This document shows, in pieces, positions 51,815 through 61,989 of a stretch of 64,000 nucleotides of DNA. The DNA is taken from the NCBI RefSeq assembly GCF_016862975.1, contig NZ_BONZ01000087.1, positions 1 through 64,000 on the forward strand, given 5' to 3'. Origin of the DNA: Rugosimonospora africana. GTDB taxonomy: Bacteria; Actinomycetota; Actinomycetes; Mycobacteriales; Micromonosporaceae. The notes under the pieces are model-generated. The model worked only from the letters and a program-made list of their open reading frames with translations. It was not told the DNA's origin and made no database searches. Position numbers and translations under genes: made by a program. The first letter of the stretch is position 1; every line of letters starts with the position of its first letter.

Positions 51815-52552
51815 TCAGCAGGCGCCGTTGCAGGCCATGACCTTCAACCGGTCCAGGGTGCCGTTCCAGACGTCGGAGTCGCCGGCCAGGGTGGCGGCGC
51901 TGCTCCACTGCCAGAAGGAGTAGACCGAGTAGCCGGGCGGCAGGGTGCCGACCGTGCTGGAGTACCGGGCGATCCACAGCGGGTCGTTGGCCGCCCAGGC
52001 GTTGTAGTTGCCGATGCAGGTGTTCCACCAGTCCGTGGTGGTGTAGAGCGCCGGCCAGCGGGTGGTCTTCGCGTGGTACTCGTTGGAGAACGAGGTGATC
52101 CAGCTGCGCATGGATGCCTGAGACAGGCCGTAGCACTCGGCGCCGTACGGGTTGTACTCGATGTCCAGCGCGCCGGGCAGCGTCTTGCCGTCCTTGGACC
52201 AGCCGCCGCCGTGGGCGACGAAGTAGTCCGCCTGCGCCGCGCCAGTGGTGGTGTCCGGCCGGGCGAAGTGGTAGGCGCCGCGGATCATGCCCACGTTGTA
52301 CGAGCCGTTGTACTGCTGGGCGAAGTACGCGTTGGTGTAGTACGTGCCTTCGGTCGCCTTGATGTAGGCGAACCGCGAGCCCGCGTTCCACTGTGCCGTC
52401 CAGTTGACGTTGCCCTGGTAGGAGGAAACGTCCTGGCCCTGAAGGCCGGCGGGGGCCGCGACGGCTCCGGTGCTGAACAGGACACTCACGGTGGCGGTGG
52501 CCACGACAGTGAGCGCGGCCAGCAGGCCGAGCCGCTTGCGGGGTGATGCCAT
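51815..52552 (-). CDS. Secreted GH25 lysozyme (N,O-diacetylmuramidase type)
   Basis: 245 aa. A signal peptide (KRLGLLAALTVVATATVSV..., cleavage near AVAAPA, about residue 33) is followed by a single GH25 domain with D41 (GQDVSSYQG), the catalytic pair D130/E132 (ALDIEYNP) and the C-terminal YSFWQWSS. It should cut the glycan chain of peptidoglycan outside the cell. ATG 52552 has AAGGAG 8 nt upstream; the longer ORF to 52753 lacks support. No cell-wall-binding module follows. Confidence 0.94.
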   Translation of the reverse strand: MASPRKRLGLLAALTVVATATVSVLFSTGAVAAPAGLQGQDVSSYQGNVNWTAQWNAGSRFAYIKATEGTYYTNAYFAQQYNGSYNVGMIRGAYHFARPDTTTGAAQADYFVAHGGGWSKDGKTLPGALDIEYNPYGAECYGLSQASMRSWITSFSNEYHAKTTRWPALYTTTDWWNTCIGNYNAWAANDPLWIARYSSTVGTLPPGYSVYSFWQWSSAATLAGDSDVWNGTLDRLKVMACNGAC

Positions 52553-52906
52553 CTGCACTCCTTGGGGATACGGGGGTGAAGACCTTCGATGTTTATTCCA
52601 CAGACGGCGGTCGATCTCCAGGTACGTAGACGATCTTTGTGATTTATGTTTCGCGAATTGTGCATGTCCGGACAATGGCCTGACCAGCACCACCCGGACG
52701 GGAATGTGGCGATGCGGACGGTTACGAATCGGATACGTATCGTGTGTCGCCAAGGGTCGCGGAGCTGCGGTGACGCCGGTCGCGGGGGTCGGCGGCCGGT
52801 GCCGGCACCGCGCTCACCCGGCGTGGGACGATAGGAAGGGACCACTGCGCGCCGCGCTGGGCGAACCAGAGTCCGACCGAACACCGCCGACGTAGAACGG
52901 ACGACT
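52553..52906. other. 354-bp divergent intergenic region between the GH25 gene and lepA
   Basis: Less GC-rich around 52590-52660 than its surroundings, consistent with promoters for the divergent genes. A 10-bp palindrome GATACGTATC lies at 52732-52741. No gene and no recognisable c-di-AMP (ydaO) riboswitch was seen upstream of the lysozyme gene. Confidence 0.5.
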
Positions 52907-54771
<1,865 letters not shown>

Positions 54772-54775
<4 letters not shown>

Positions 54776-55269
54776 CGCACCACTGCCACCGCTGCGGCAC
54801 CGCGCTGCCCGCCGCGCCACCGGTCGACTGTCCGGCGTGCGGGTACCAGATGTTCCTCAACGCGCGCCCGACGGCGACCGTCATCATCCTCGACGGCGAT
54901 CGGTTTCTGTCGCTGGTGCGGGCGCGGGAGCCCAACGCCGGCCGGTGGGACCTGCCGGGCGGCTTCTGCGACGGGTGGGAGCTACCGGCGGACGCCGCGG
55001 TACGGGAGGCCCGCGAGGAGCTGAACGTCACCGTGCGGCTGGACCGGTTCGTCGGCATGTACGTGGGCGGCTACCGGTTCCAGGACGAGACGTTGCCGGT
55101 GCTGGACATGTTCTGGCTGGCGACCATTGTGGACGGACAGCTGCGCCCGGATCCGAGTGAGGCGACCGGCCACGACTGGCTTCCGCTGGCCGATCCGCCG
55201 CCGATGGCGTTTTCCACGATGGACAGTGCGCTGCGCGACGCGGCCGCGCTGCTGGCCGGCAAGTACTGA
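54772..55269 (+). CDS. NUDIX hydrolase with N-terminal zinc ribbon
   Basis: 165 aa. C5/C8 and C20/C23 form a four-Cys zinc ribbon. The Nudix box [22 protein letters not shown] runs at about 63-84 with the metal-binding REAREEL intact. The ribbon plus Nudix layout is that of NADH pyrophosphatase (NudC)-like and ADP-ribose-type enzymes, but the SQPWPFPxS motif of true NudC is absent, so the nucleotide substrate is open. Translationally coupled to lepA. Confidence 0.9.
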
Positions 55270-55343
55270 GGTTTCGGCATTTCCGGCGACGGGTACTTCT
55301 CGCATCGTTCCACCTGAAGGACGCGAGCAGGAGGAGGGCTCCC

Positions 55344-55625
55344 GTGACTGTCGCAGGCATCATTTCAGCGATCCTGGTTGGTCTGATCATCGGCGCGCTG
55401 GGGCGCCTGGTGGTTCCGGGCCGGCAGAACATTCCGATCTGGCTCACCATTGTGGTCGGTATCGTGGCGGCCTTCATCGGTACCGCGATCGCCCGGGGCG
55501 CCGGCGTCGCCGACACCAACGGGTTCGACTGGATCGAATTCTTCATCCAGGTCGGCTTGGCCGCGCTCGGCGTACTGGCGGTAACCAGGCTGGGTGGCGG
55601 ACACCGCCGGCTGGGCCACCGGTAA
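55344..55625 (+). CDS. GlsB/YeaQ/YmgE-type stress-response membrane protein
   Basis: 93 aa with three membrane helices (about 4-22, 30-50 and 68-84) and the family pattern GLIIGALGRLVVPGRQNIP, once called transglycosylase-associated. It is often stress-induced; the molecular role is unknown. The GTG 55344 start has GGAGGAG 8 nt upstream. A strong terminator follows. Confidence 0.9.
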   Translation: MTVAGIISAILVGLIIGALGRLVVPGRQNIPIWLTIVVGIVAAFIGTAIARGAGVADTNGFDWIEFFIQVGLAALGVLAVTRLGGGHRRLGHR

Positions 55626-55662
55626 CACCGGCCCGGTCCCGACCGCGTCGGCGAACTAAGAG

Positions 55663-55696
55663 CGAGGCCCGCTCCGGACATCCGGAGCGGGCCTCG
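55663..55696. terminator. Bidirectional terminator
   Basis: Perfect 16-nt arms (55663-55678 and 55681-55696) with almost no loop, between convergent genes. Confidence 0.9.
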
Positions 55697-55713
55697 TCAC
55701 GTGCCAGGCCTGG

Positions 55714-56637
55714 CTAGCGCAGCCAGGGGACGTTGCGGTCGAGCAGACCGCGCGTCTTGAGCTCCTTGCGCAGCGGGATCTCGTCGTCGATGTACCCGTC
55801 CCAGTTGATGCCCCAGTAGTTCGCGGTGTGCGTGCCCTCACCGAGCAGCTGGCGCTGTACCGGGGTGCGGTTGCGGTACCACTCGCTGTCCTTGTCGACG
55901 TGCAGCTCGTCCAGCGGCCGGATCCACCGGTAGGTGTAGCCGACGAACAGCATCTTGCGGGTGATGTTCGACAGGTTCGTCGAGCGCGAGTGCCACTGGC
56001 GGCGGTCGAAGATGAACGCGTCGCCCGGGTTGGCGGTGATCTCCACGGTGCCCTCGGGGTCCGGGTTGTGGACACTCAGGTCCGCCGGGCGGGGCAGCGA
56101 GTTCCACAGGTGGCTGCCGGGGATGACCTTCGTCGCGCCGCGGCCCGTCTCCGACAGGTCGGAGAGCACGTACGCCACCTTGAGCGAGAACATCGGCCGG
56201 GGGACGTTGGGGTCCATGGTCTCCGGGTCGGAGTTCTGTCGGTACCCGTCCTGGTGCCAACCCCAGTACGGCTTCTCCGGCTCCGCCGCCGGCGGCGTCA
56301 CGTCCAGGTGGTTGTGGTGGGTGTAGATGTTCCACCCGGCCAGGCCCCACATGTACGGGAACGCGATCGGCTGGGTCAGCAGCTCGCCGAACAGCTCGTC
56401 GCGGTCCAGGAAGCCGAGCAGGTGCAGGGTGCCGTCCTTCTTGGTGCGGCCGGCCGCCATCTCCTCCGCGTGGACGCGGTCGACCGCCTCTTCCAGCGCG
56501 GCCCGGTGGTCCTCGGTCAGGACGTTGCGGAGCAGCATGAAGCCCTGCTCCAGGAATTCCTTGCGGTCGACCTCGCTGATCGGCTCGTAACCGGTCCGGC
56601 CGTCGTAGTCGAACGCAGCGGGCTTGGCTGCCTCCAT
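55714..56637 (-). CDS. Phytanoyl-CoA dioxygenase (PhyH) family protein
   Basis: 307 aa, Fe(II)/2-oxoglutarate oxygenase with a jelly-roll fold. The metal ligands are H128 and D130 (GWHQDGY) and H216 (RQWHSRS); the Arg in STNLSNITRKML probably holds 2-oxoglutarate. The FLEQGFMLLRNVLT start is typical of PhyH proteins in secondary metabolism and ectoine hydroxylase relatives, but the substrate is unknown. ATG 56637 has GAGGGAGGG upstream, and the longer ORF to 56745 is unsupported. It stands alone. Confidence 0.9.
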   Translation of the reverse strand: MEAAKPAAFDYDGRTGYEPISEVDRKEFLEQGFMLLRNVLTEDHRAALEEAVDRVHAEEMAAGRTKKDGTLHLLGFLDRDELFGELLTQPIAFPYMWGLAGWNIYTHHNHLDVTPPAAEPEKPYWGWHQDGYRQNSDPETMDPNVPRPMFSLKVAYVLSDLSETGRGATKVIPGSHLWNSLPRPADLSVHNPDPEGTVEITANPGDAFIFDRRQWHSRSTNLSNITRKMLFVGYTYRWIRPLDELHVDKDSEWYRNRTPVQRQLLGEGTHTANYWGINWDGYIDDEIPLRKELKTRGLLDRNVPWLR

Positions 56638-56833
56638 GGTGTTACTGCCCTCCCTCGACGATTCTGCCTCCCCCGCGGAACACAGCCGGGAGGCGGCGAA
56701 GACTCCCGATGGTAACGCGCTGCTATAGCAGCGGCGTGTCCGCATCCGGTCCCCGCCATCGATGAGCGAGGGGATTTCCGTTGGGACACAAGGGATCTAG
56801 CCGTCGAGAATGATTACTCAAAGGCGTCGTGTA

Positions 56834-57697
56834 TTAACTCTGCGAGTACACCGCGGCGATGATCTGATCGCCCGCGGCAACCGTACGGTCGCCCGAGGCT
56901 CGGCTCCAGGTGCCCGCCTTCGCGGTCCACTCCTGGTCGCCGTACCGCACGCTCTTGATGTTCTGGTCGACGCTGTGCGCGACGAGCCAGTGCGCGATCT
57001 GCCAGCCGTTGCGCGTCTCGTTCACTGTCAGCTTCAGGCCGGGCAGACTGTTATCTGTCACGGTGTCCATTTCGCCCCAGTCTGCCGTGAGGCTCTGCGC
57101 CAGGGAGCCCGCCGCGGCCGGGCCGCGCGCCGCGGGCGGGGCGGTGATCGTGCAGGCCACCGCGCCGGACACGTCGCCGGACAGGGCGTTCGCGAGGATC
57201 TGGGCTTCCGCTTCCCACTGCGCGTACGCCGAGCCGTCGGCAGAGCGCTGGACCGCCTGGGCGGCCTCCGCGATCGACCTGCCCTGCCAGTTCCTGACCC
57301 TCATCAGCGCGGTGTAGAAGGCGCCGGCCGCGTACCGGGGGTTGGAGATCTCCTGCGGGGTGCCCCAGTCCTGGCTGGGGCGCTGCTGGAACAGGCCGAT
57401 GGAGTCCCGGTCGCCACCGGCGAGGTTCTCCAGCTTCGACTCCTGCAGGGCGGCGGAAAGCGCGATCACCACCGCCCGGGTGGGCAGCCCGCGCCGGATG
57501 CCGACAGCGGCGATCGTGGCGGCATTGGCCATCTGGTCCGGCTCCAGCGTCGCCTTGCCGTCGGCGCTGACGATGCACTGCTGGGTGACCAGATGCAGGG
57601 GGAGCCCGTTACTGAGGCTCCGGACGGCGATGTAGACGCCGGCTCCGGCGATCACGGCAAGCGCCGCGAAGACCGCCAGAACCACCCGGATACGCAC
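56834..57697 (-). CDS. Membrane-anchored lysozyme-fold (transglycosylase-like) protein
   Basis: 287 aa. An N-terminal membrane helix or uncleaved signal (about residues 5-25) is followed by a region with IALSAALQESKLENLAGGDRDSIGLFQQRPSQDWGTPQEI near 78-118. The Glu and the GLFQQRPS motif resemble the catalytic zone of resuscitation-factor and transglycosylase-like lysozyme folds in actinomycetes. The C-terminal ~110 residues (from ACTITAPPA) form a second domain. A GTG start is at 57697. Copy D of the dispersed palindrome lies 28 bp upstream of the start. Confidence 0.8.
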   Translation of the reverse strand: MRIRVVLAVFAALAVIAGAGVYIAVRSLSNGLPLHLVTQQCIVSADGKATLEPDQMANAATIAAVGIRRGLPTRAVVIALSAALQESKLENLAGGDRDSIGLFQQRPSQDWGTPQEISNPRYAAGAFYTALMRVRNWQGRSIAEAAQAVQRSADGSAYAQWEAEAQILANALSGDVSGAVACTITAPPAARGPAAAGSLAQSLTADWGEMDTVTDNSLPGLKLTVNETRNGWQIAHWLVAHSVDQNIKSVRYGDQEWTAKAGTWSRASGDRTVAAGDQIIAAVYSQS

Positions 57698-57725
57698 GGT
57701 AACCCTCCACAGTGGTCGGCCGCAC

Positions 57726-57774
57726 GACTGGTCTGGCTCGGGGCGTCTGACGCCGCGTGACGACCAGACCAGTC
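57726..57774 (+). repeat. Dispersed 50-bp palindromic repeat, copy D
   Basis: Runs from GACTGGTCTGG to CCAGACCAGTC, in the orientation of copy B, between two minus-strand genes. Confidence 0.75.
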
Positions 57775-57848
57775 GGCAGTCAGCGTAGTGTCCGCATAAA
57801 CGCTACGCCGGGTGGCGTGCTCAGATCGGTATGATCGATGATCACCGG

Positions 57849-58661
57849 TCAGGGGCGGGTAATCCAGGCCGCATCCCGCTTTTCCCGAAACGCCGCGATG
57901 CCCTCAAGGGCCTCGGCGGAGCCGAAGTACGAGACCGACATCTCGGTCAGTTCCTCCAGATCGTCACGTAGGGTAGCGGCGGCGGGGCGAGTGAGCAGGT
58001 TCTTCGTGCCGGCCAGGGCGCCCGGTGCGCCACGCCGCAAGGCGTCCACGTAGCCCTCGGTGGCCTCGTCCAGTTCGGCGGCCGGGACGGCGGCGGTGAT
58101 CAACCCGATCCGCTCCGCGCGGGGACCGTCGAAGGTCGCCCCGGTCAGGTACAGCTCGGCGGCGGCTCGGGAGGTCAGCCGGGGCAGTACGACCGCCGAT
58201 ATCACCGCCGGTATGACCCCGATGCGCACCTCGGAGAAGGCGAACGTGGCCTCGGCGGCGGCCACGGCGATGTCGGCGGCGGCGATCAGGCCGAGCCCGC
58301 CCGCGCGGGCCGGGCCGGCGACCCGGGCGAGTACCGGCTTCGGACACTCGGCGATCGCGGCGAGCAGTTCGCCCAACCGGGCGGCCGGCACCCCCGAGGC
58401 GTCCGTGGAGGTCGGGCCGGCCAGGCGCGCCGCGAGAGCGGCCGCGGTCTCCTTGAGGTCGGCGCCGGAGCAGAAGACCGGCCCGGTGTGGGTCAGGACG
58501 ACGACCCGCACCGCCGGGTCGGCGACCGCCGCCGCCAGCGCGTCGATCAGCCCGTCGATCATGGCGCCGGACAGGGCGTTGCGGTTGCTCGGGCTGTCCA
58601 TCGTGACGCGGGCCACCCCGTGGTCGATCTCGACCCGGACCGGCGAGGTTTCGGTACCCAT
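57849..58661 (-). CDS. Enoyl-CoA hydratase/isomerase family protein
   Basis: 270 aa crotonase fold. The CoA-binding/oxyanion segments SPSNRNALSGAM and VFCSGADLKE (about 61-70), and RVAGPARAGGLGLIAAADIAVA (about 113-134), are present. The second catalytic Glu of classical hydratases is not obvious (FAFSEVRIGVIPAVIS), so the exact reaction is uncertain. ATG 58661 lies 6 nt after minus-strand TAGTGT, a leaderless layout, and only 18 bp from the divergent hemW start. Confidence 0.9.
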   Translation of the reverse strand: MGTETSPVRVEIDHGVARVTMDSPSNRNALSGAMIDGLIDALAAAVADPAVRVVVLTHTGPVFCSGADLKETAAALAARLAGPTSTDASGVPAARLGELLAAIAECPKPVLARVAGPARAGGLGLIAAADIAVAAAEATFAFSEVRIGVIPAVISAVVLPRLTSRAAAELYLTGATFDGPRAERIGLITAAVPAAELDEATEGYVDALRRGAPGALAGTKNLLTRPAAATLRDDLEELTEMSVSYFGSAEALEGIAAFREKRDAAWITRP

Positions 58662-58667
58662 GACGGC

Positions 58668-58673
58668 ACACTA
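58668..58673 (-). promoter_or_regulatory. -10 box (TAGTGT) of the leaderless enoyl-CoA hydratase gene
   Basis: It lies inside the 18-bp gap to hemW. CACACT on the plus strand (58667-58672), 7 nt before ATG 58680, is a possible overlapping -10 for hemW. Confidence 0.55.
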
Positions 58674-58679
58674 GTAGGT

Positions 58680-59891
58680 ATGCCTGGAGCGCTGCCCGAT
58701 GGAGAGCCGGTGCCCGCCGACGGCGAGCTGCCGGCCGAGGCTGTCGCCGACGTCGGGGCCCGCGGTTTCGGCGTGTACGTGCACGTGCCGTTCTGCGCGT
58801 CCCGATGCGGGTACTGCGACTTCAACACCTACACCGCCGGCGAGGGGGTCGACCCGGCCGGGTACGCCGACACCGTACTGACCGAGCTGGCGCTGGCCGG
58901 CCGGGTGCTCGGCGGTTCGGTACCGCGGGTGGACACGGTGTTCTTCGGCGGCGGTACCCCGACCCTGCTGCCACCCGGCGAACTCGGCCGGATCCTCGAG
59001 GGAATCGACCGCACCTGGGGTCTCGCGGCGGATGCCGAGGTGACCACCGAGGCCAATCCCGAGTCGGTGACGCCGGCCTCCCTGGCACAGCTGCGCCGCG
59101 CCGGGTTCACCAGGATCTCGCTGGGCATGCAGTCCACCGCCGCGCACGTGCTGCGGGTGCTCGACCGCCGGCACTCGCCCGGCCGGGCGGCGGCGGCCGC
59201 CGCGGAGGCGCGCGATGCCGGATTCGAGCACGTCAACCTCGACCTCATCTACGGCACGCCAGGGGAGACCTCGGCCGACTTCTCCGGTTCGCTGACGGCC
59301 GCGCTGGATGCCGGTGTAGACCACGTCAGCGCGTACGCCCTGATCGTCGAGGACGGGACGCGGCTGGCGGCCCGGATGCGGCGGGGTGAGCTGCCGTACC
59401 CGGACGACGACGTGGCGGCCGACCGGTACCTCGCCGCGGACTACGCGCTCTCGGGTGCGGGGTTGGACTGGTACGAGGTGTCGAACTGGGCGGCCAGCGA
59501 GGCGGGCCGGTGCCGGCACAACCTCGTCTACTGGACCGGCGGGGACTGGTGGGGGCTGGGTCCGGGCGCGCACAGCCACGTCGGTGGGGTGCGTTGGTGG
59601 AACGTGAAGCACCCGGGCACCTACGCTGGCCGGTTGGCCGAGGGGCGCTCGCCGGGGCACGGGCGGGAGCTGCTGACCGCGCAGGAGCGGCAGGTCGAGG
59701 ACGTGATGTTGCGCCTGCGGCTGGTCGACGGGCTGCCTTTGTCCACATTGGATGATGCGGGCCGGGAGGCGGCGGGCCGGGCGCTCGCCGACGGTCTGCT
59801 GGATCCGGAGCGATTCGACCGGGGACGCGCGGTGCTGACGCTGCGTGGCCGGCTGCTCGCCGACGCGGTCATCCGCGATCTGTTGCCCTGA
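58680..59891 (+). CDS. hemW: Radical SAM heme chaperone HemW
   Basis: 403 aa. The cluster motif CASRCGYC (C39, C43, C46) follows GVYVHVPF, with FFGGGTPTLL near 88 and the HemW C-terminal domain at the end. HemW carries heme for insertion into proteins; it was formerly confused with coproporphyrinogen oxidase HemN. The fourth Cys of the HemN pattern (CxxxCxxCxC) is replaced by Phe here (CGYCDF), as expected for HemW. ATG 58680 gives the family start with a ~30-residue lead. The TGA stop lies inside the first unit of a 16-bp tandem array. Confidence 0.94.
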   Translation: MPGALPDGEPVPADGELPAEAVADVGARGFGVYVHVPFCASRCGYCDFNTYTAGEGVDPAGYADTVLTELALAGRVLGGSVPRVDTVFFGGGTPTLLPPGELGRILEGIDRTWGLAADAEVTTEANPESVTPASLAQLRRAGFTRISLGMQSTAAHVLRVLDRRHSPGRAAAAAAEARDAGFEHVNLDLIYGTPGETSADFSGSLTAALDAGVDHVSAYALIVEDGTRLAARMRRGELPYPDDDVAADRYLAADYALSGAGLDWYEVSNWAASEAGRCRHNLVYWTGGDWWGLGPGAHSHVGGVRWWNVKHPGTYAGRLAEGRSPGHGRELLTAQERQVEDVMLRLRLVDGLPLSTLDDAGREAAGRALADGLLDPERFDRGRAVLTLRGRLLADAVIRDLLP

Positions 59892-60079
59892 TGGCGTGAC
59901 TGCCTGATGGCGTGACTGCCTGATGGCGTTACTGCCTGATGGCGTTACTGCCTCATGGCGTTATTGCCTGATGGCGTGACTGCCTGATGGCGTTACTGCC
60001 TCATGGCGTGACTGCCTGATGGCGTGACTGCCTGATGGCGTGACTGCCTGATGGCGTGACTGCCTGATGGCGTGACTGC
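59888..60079 (+). repeat. Twelve-copy 16-bp minisatellite after hemW
   Basis: Twelve units of CTGATGGCGTGACTGC run head to tail, with only G/T, G/C and C/T variants at fixed positions. It covers most of the gap between hemW and the DUF4870 gene. Confidence 0.95.
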
Positions 60080-60144
60080 CGTGGGCGGCGTCCGCCGGTG
60101 AGTTTGCCCGTGCACGACTCACCGGCCGGCGCGCGACGCTCGTG

Positions 60145-60864
60145 CTACTTCACCAGTGGGAACGATAGCGGGTAGCGGTACAGCTGGCCTTCGTTGGCGC
60201 GGACGCCGCCGATGATGCCGAAGATGACCCCGATCAGCCAGGCGGCGGGCAGGATGACCCAGCCGATCAGGAAGCACACGGTGATGGCGCCGACCGCGGC
60301 GACGATCGTCCAGGTCAGCTGGAAGTTCAGCGCCGCCACCGCGTGTGCGCGCACGGTCGGCGACTGGTTGCCCTTGGTGGTCAGCGCGATCAGCGGGGCG
60401 ACCCAGCCGAAGAACGCGGTGATGAACACGAGGGCCGCGCCGCCGAAGTGGGCGATCAGCGCCCAGGTCTTGTCGTCGGCGCTGGCGTAGCCCAGTGGCG
60501 GGGGTCCGGGTGGCGGCAGGTAGCCCGGCGGCGGATATCCGCCCGCGCCGTAGCCTCCGCCGGGCGGGTACCCGCCCGGGGCGTAGCCGCCTGGCGTGGG
60601 GCCGCCCGACGTTGGACCGCCCTGTGGTGTGTAGCCGCCCTGTGTGTAGCCGCCCTGTGTGTAGCCGTCCTGTGTGGGGCCGCCCGACGTTGGACCGCCC
60701 GACGCTGGGCTGCCGGGCGGGACGTCGTCGCGAGGATAGCCGGGCGGCGGCTGTGGCGGGATGAACCCCGTCGGCGGGTCAGCTTCCCGGGCGGGGCCGC
60801 CACCCGTGGCACCGGGATCCACGACGGGATTGGGGTCCCCGGTTGAGCTGGGAGGTTCGGTCAT
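60145..60864 (-). CDS. DUF4870 membrane protein with Gly/Pro/Tyr-rich N-terminus
   Basis: 239 aa. Residues 1 to about 130 are Pro/Gly/Tyr/Gln-rich with GGYTQ and GGPTSGG repeats and probably disordered. Residues about 140-239 carry the DUF4870 core (DDKTWALIAHFGGAA, then GNQSPTVRAHAVAALNFQLTW, then GGVRANEGQLYRYPLSFPLVK) with three membrane helices. Function is unknown. ATG 60864 is chosen because TACCGT ends 7 nt before it; the ORF to 60891 would cross that box. The next gene upstream (61162-61833) is a paralogue. Confidence 0.87.
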   Translation of the reverse strand: MTEPPSSTGDPNPVVDPGATGGGPAREADPPTGFIPPQPPPGYPRDDVPPGSPASGGPTSGGPTQDGYTQGGYTQGGYTPQGGPTSGGPTPGGYAPGGYPPGGGYGAGGYPPPGYLPPPGPPPLGYASADDKTWALIAHFGGAALVFITAFFGWVAPLIALTTKGNQSPTVRAHAVAALNFQLTWTIVAAVGAITVCFLIGWVILPAAWLIGVIFGIIGGVRANEGQLYRYPLSFPLVK

Positions 60865-60871
60865 GTGCGCC

Positions 60872-60877
60872 ACGGTA
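60872..60877 (-). promoter_or_regulatory. -10 box (TACCGT) of the first leaderless DUF4870 gene
   Basis: Minus-strand TACCGT ends 7 nt before ATG 60864. The same spacing and box recur at its paralogue. Confidence 0.6.
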
Positions 60878-60960
60878 AGAGCACCGATCAAGCGGGCGCC
60901 AGACGGCTCAGATGACTTGTTTTAGACACTTGCGACGCACCGCAAGACACCCGGACAGCC

Positions 60961-61136
60961 GGCCGTGGGGGCGGTTGGCGGTGGGCGCGGTTGGCGGTGG
61001 GCGTGGTCGGTGGTGGGCGTGGTCGGTGGTGGGCGTGGTCGGTGGTGGGCGCGGCCGGCGGTGGGCGCAGCCGGCGGTGGGCGCAGCCGGCGGTGGGCGC
61101 AGCCGGCGGTGGGCGCAGCCGGCGGTGGGCGCAGCC
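60961..61136 (+). repeat. Eleven-copy 16-bp minisatellite between the DUF4870 paralogues
   Basis: Units of the type GGCGGTGGGCGCAGCC (right half) and GGTGGTGGGCGTGGTC (left half) repeat with a 16-bp period. The array fills most of the 60865-61161 gap; no gene is seen there. Confidence 0.92.
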
Positions 61137-61161
61137 CGGGCCTTGCGGCCCGATGGCTGCG

Positions 61162-61833
61162 TCAGCGGACGAACGGATAGCTGACCGGGTACTTGAACAA
61201 CTCGCCATCGTTGGCCCGGATGCCGCCGACGATCCCGAACACCGCGCCCGCCACGACCACCGCGATCTGCGCGAGGTAGAGCAGGCTGCTGACCGCCGAG
61301 GTGGGCAGCAGGCCACCGGACACGCCGAGGCAGATCCGGGCCAGCACGAGGATGAGGGCGGCTCCGCTGACCGGTACGAAGAAGTTCACTGTCGCGGCGG
61401 CGTGCGCCCGCACGCTCGGAGACTGGTTGCCCCGGCCGAGCAGCGCGATCAACGGCGCCACGAAGCCGAGCACGCCACCGCTGATCACGGTGCCGGCGGC
61501 CCCGCCGAAGTGGGCGACCAGGGCCCAGGTCCGGTCCTCGCGGGACGGGAAGCCGGGCGGCGGCGGACCGGGTGGCCGCTGGCCGGCACCGGGCGGGTAC
61601 CCGGGCGGCGGGCCGTACCCCGGCGGACCGCCGTAGTTCGACTGGCCGCCGTAGTTCGACTGGCCGTAGCCGGACTGGCCGCCGTACCCCGGCTGGCCAC
61701 CGTACCCAGGCTGGCCGTGCCCGGGCTGGCCGTGCGGTGCGCCGTGGCCCGGCTGGGGCGGCGCGCCGGGGCCGGGCGGCGGCGACCCGCCGGGGGGCGT
61801 TTCGTCCCGTGGTGGGGTGGGTGGTTGGGTCAT
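61162..61833 (-). CDS. DUF4870 membrane protein, paralogue
   Basis: 223 aa, same design as the neighbouring gene. A Pro/Gly/Tyr/Gln N-terminus (about 1-105) contains repeated GQPGYGG and QSNYGG units, followed by the DUF4870 membrane core ([57 protein letters not shown]). The two genes probably arose by duplication. ATG 61833 is preferred over the far-upstream in-frame starts because TACCGT ends 7 nt before it and hrcA's regulatory region lies beyond. Confidence 0.88.
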   Translation of the reverse strand: MTQPPTPPRDETPPGGSPPPGPGAPPQPGHGAPHGQPGHGQPGYGGQPGYGGQSGYGQSNYGGQSNYGGPPGYGPPPGYPPGAGQRPPGPPPPGFPSREDRTWALVAHFGGAAGTVISGGVLGFVAPLIALLGRGNQSPSVRAHAAATVNFFVPVSGAALILVLARICLGVSGGLLPTSAVSSLLYLAQIAVVVAGAVFGIVGGIRANDGELFKYPVSYPFVR

Positions 61834-61840
61834 GTGCGTC

Positions 61841-61846
61841 ACGGTA
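61841..61846 (-). promoter_or_regulatory. -10 box (TACCGT) of the second leaderless DUF4870 gene
   Basis: Minus-strand TACCGT ends 7 nt before ATG 61833. Confidence 0.6.
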
Positions 61847-61928
61847 GGGGTAGGGCAGGGTCGGCGCCAGAAGGGGTACGGGCCGGAATCGGACGACGCG
61901 CCGATCCCCTGCGGAGGCCGACCGGACG

Positions 61929-61959
61929 TAGACTGGCACTCACAAACGCCGAGTGCCAG
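61929..61959 (+). promoter_or_regulatory. hrcA promoter with CIRCE operator
   Basis: TAGACT (61929-61934) is a good -10. The inverted repeat CTGGCACTC-N9-GAGTGCCAG (61933-61959) matches the CIRCE element bound by HrcA and covers the start site, so hrcA-dnaJ should be self-repressed and heat-induced. Confidence 0.92.
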
Positions 61960-61989
61960 CAACGGCCGACGGGCCAGGGAGGGGTGGCG

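Noticed and set aside
52553-52906. Possible ydaO (c-di-AMP) riboswitch before the GH25 lysozyme gene
   Set aside because: Such riboswitches often precede wall hydrolase genes in actinobacteria, but I could not find the conserved paired segments in this gap.
59888-61136. Possible CRISPR arrays
   Set aside because: The units are directly adjacent with no spacers and are only 16 bp long; no cas genes are nearby. They are minisatellites.
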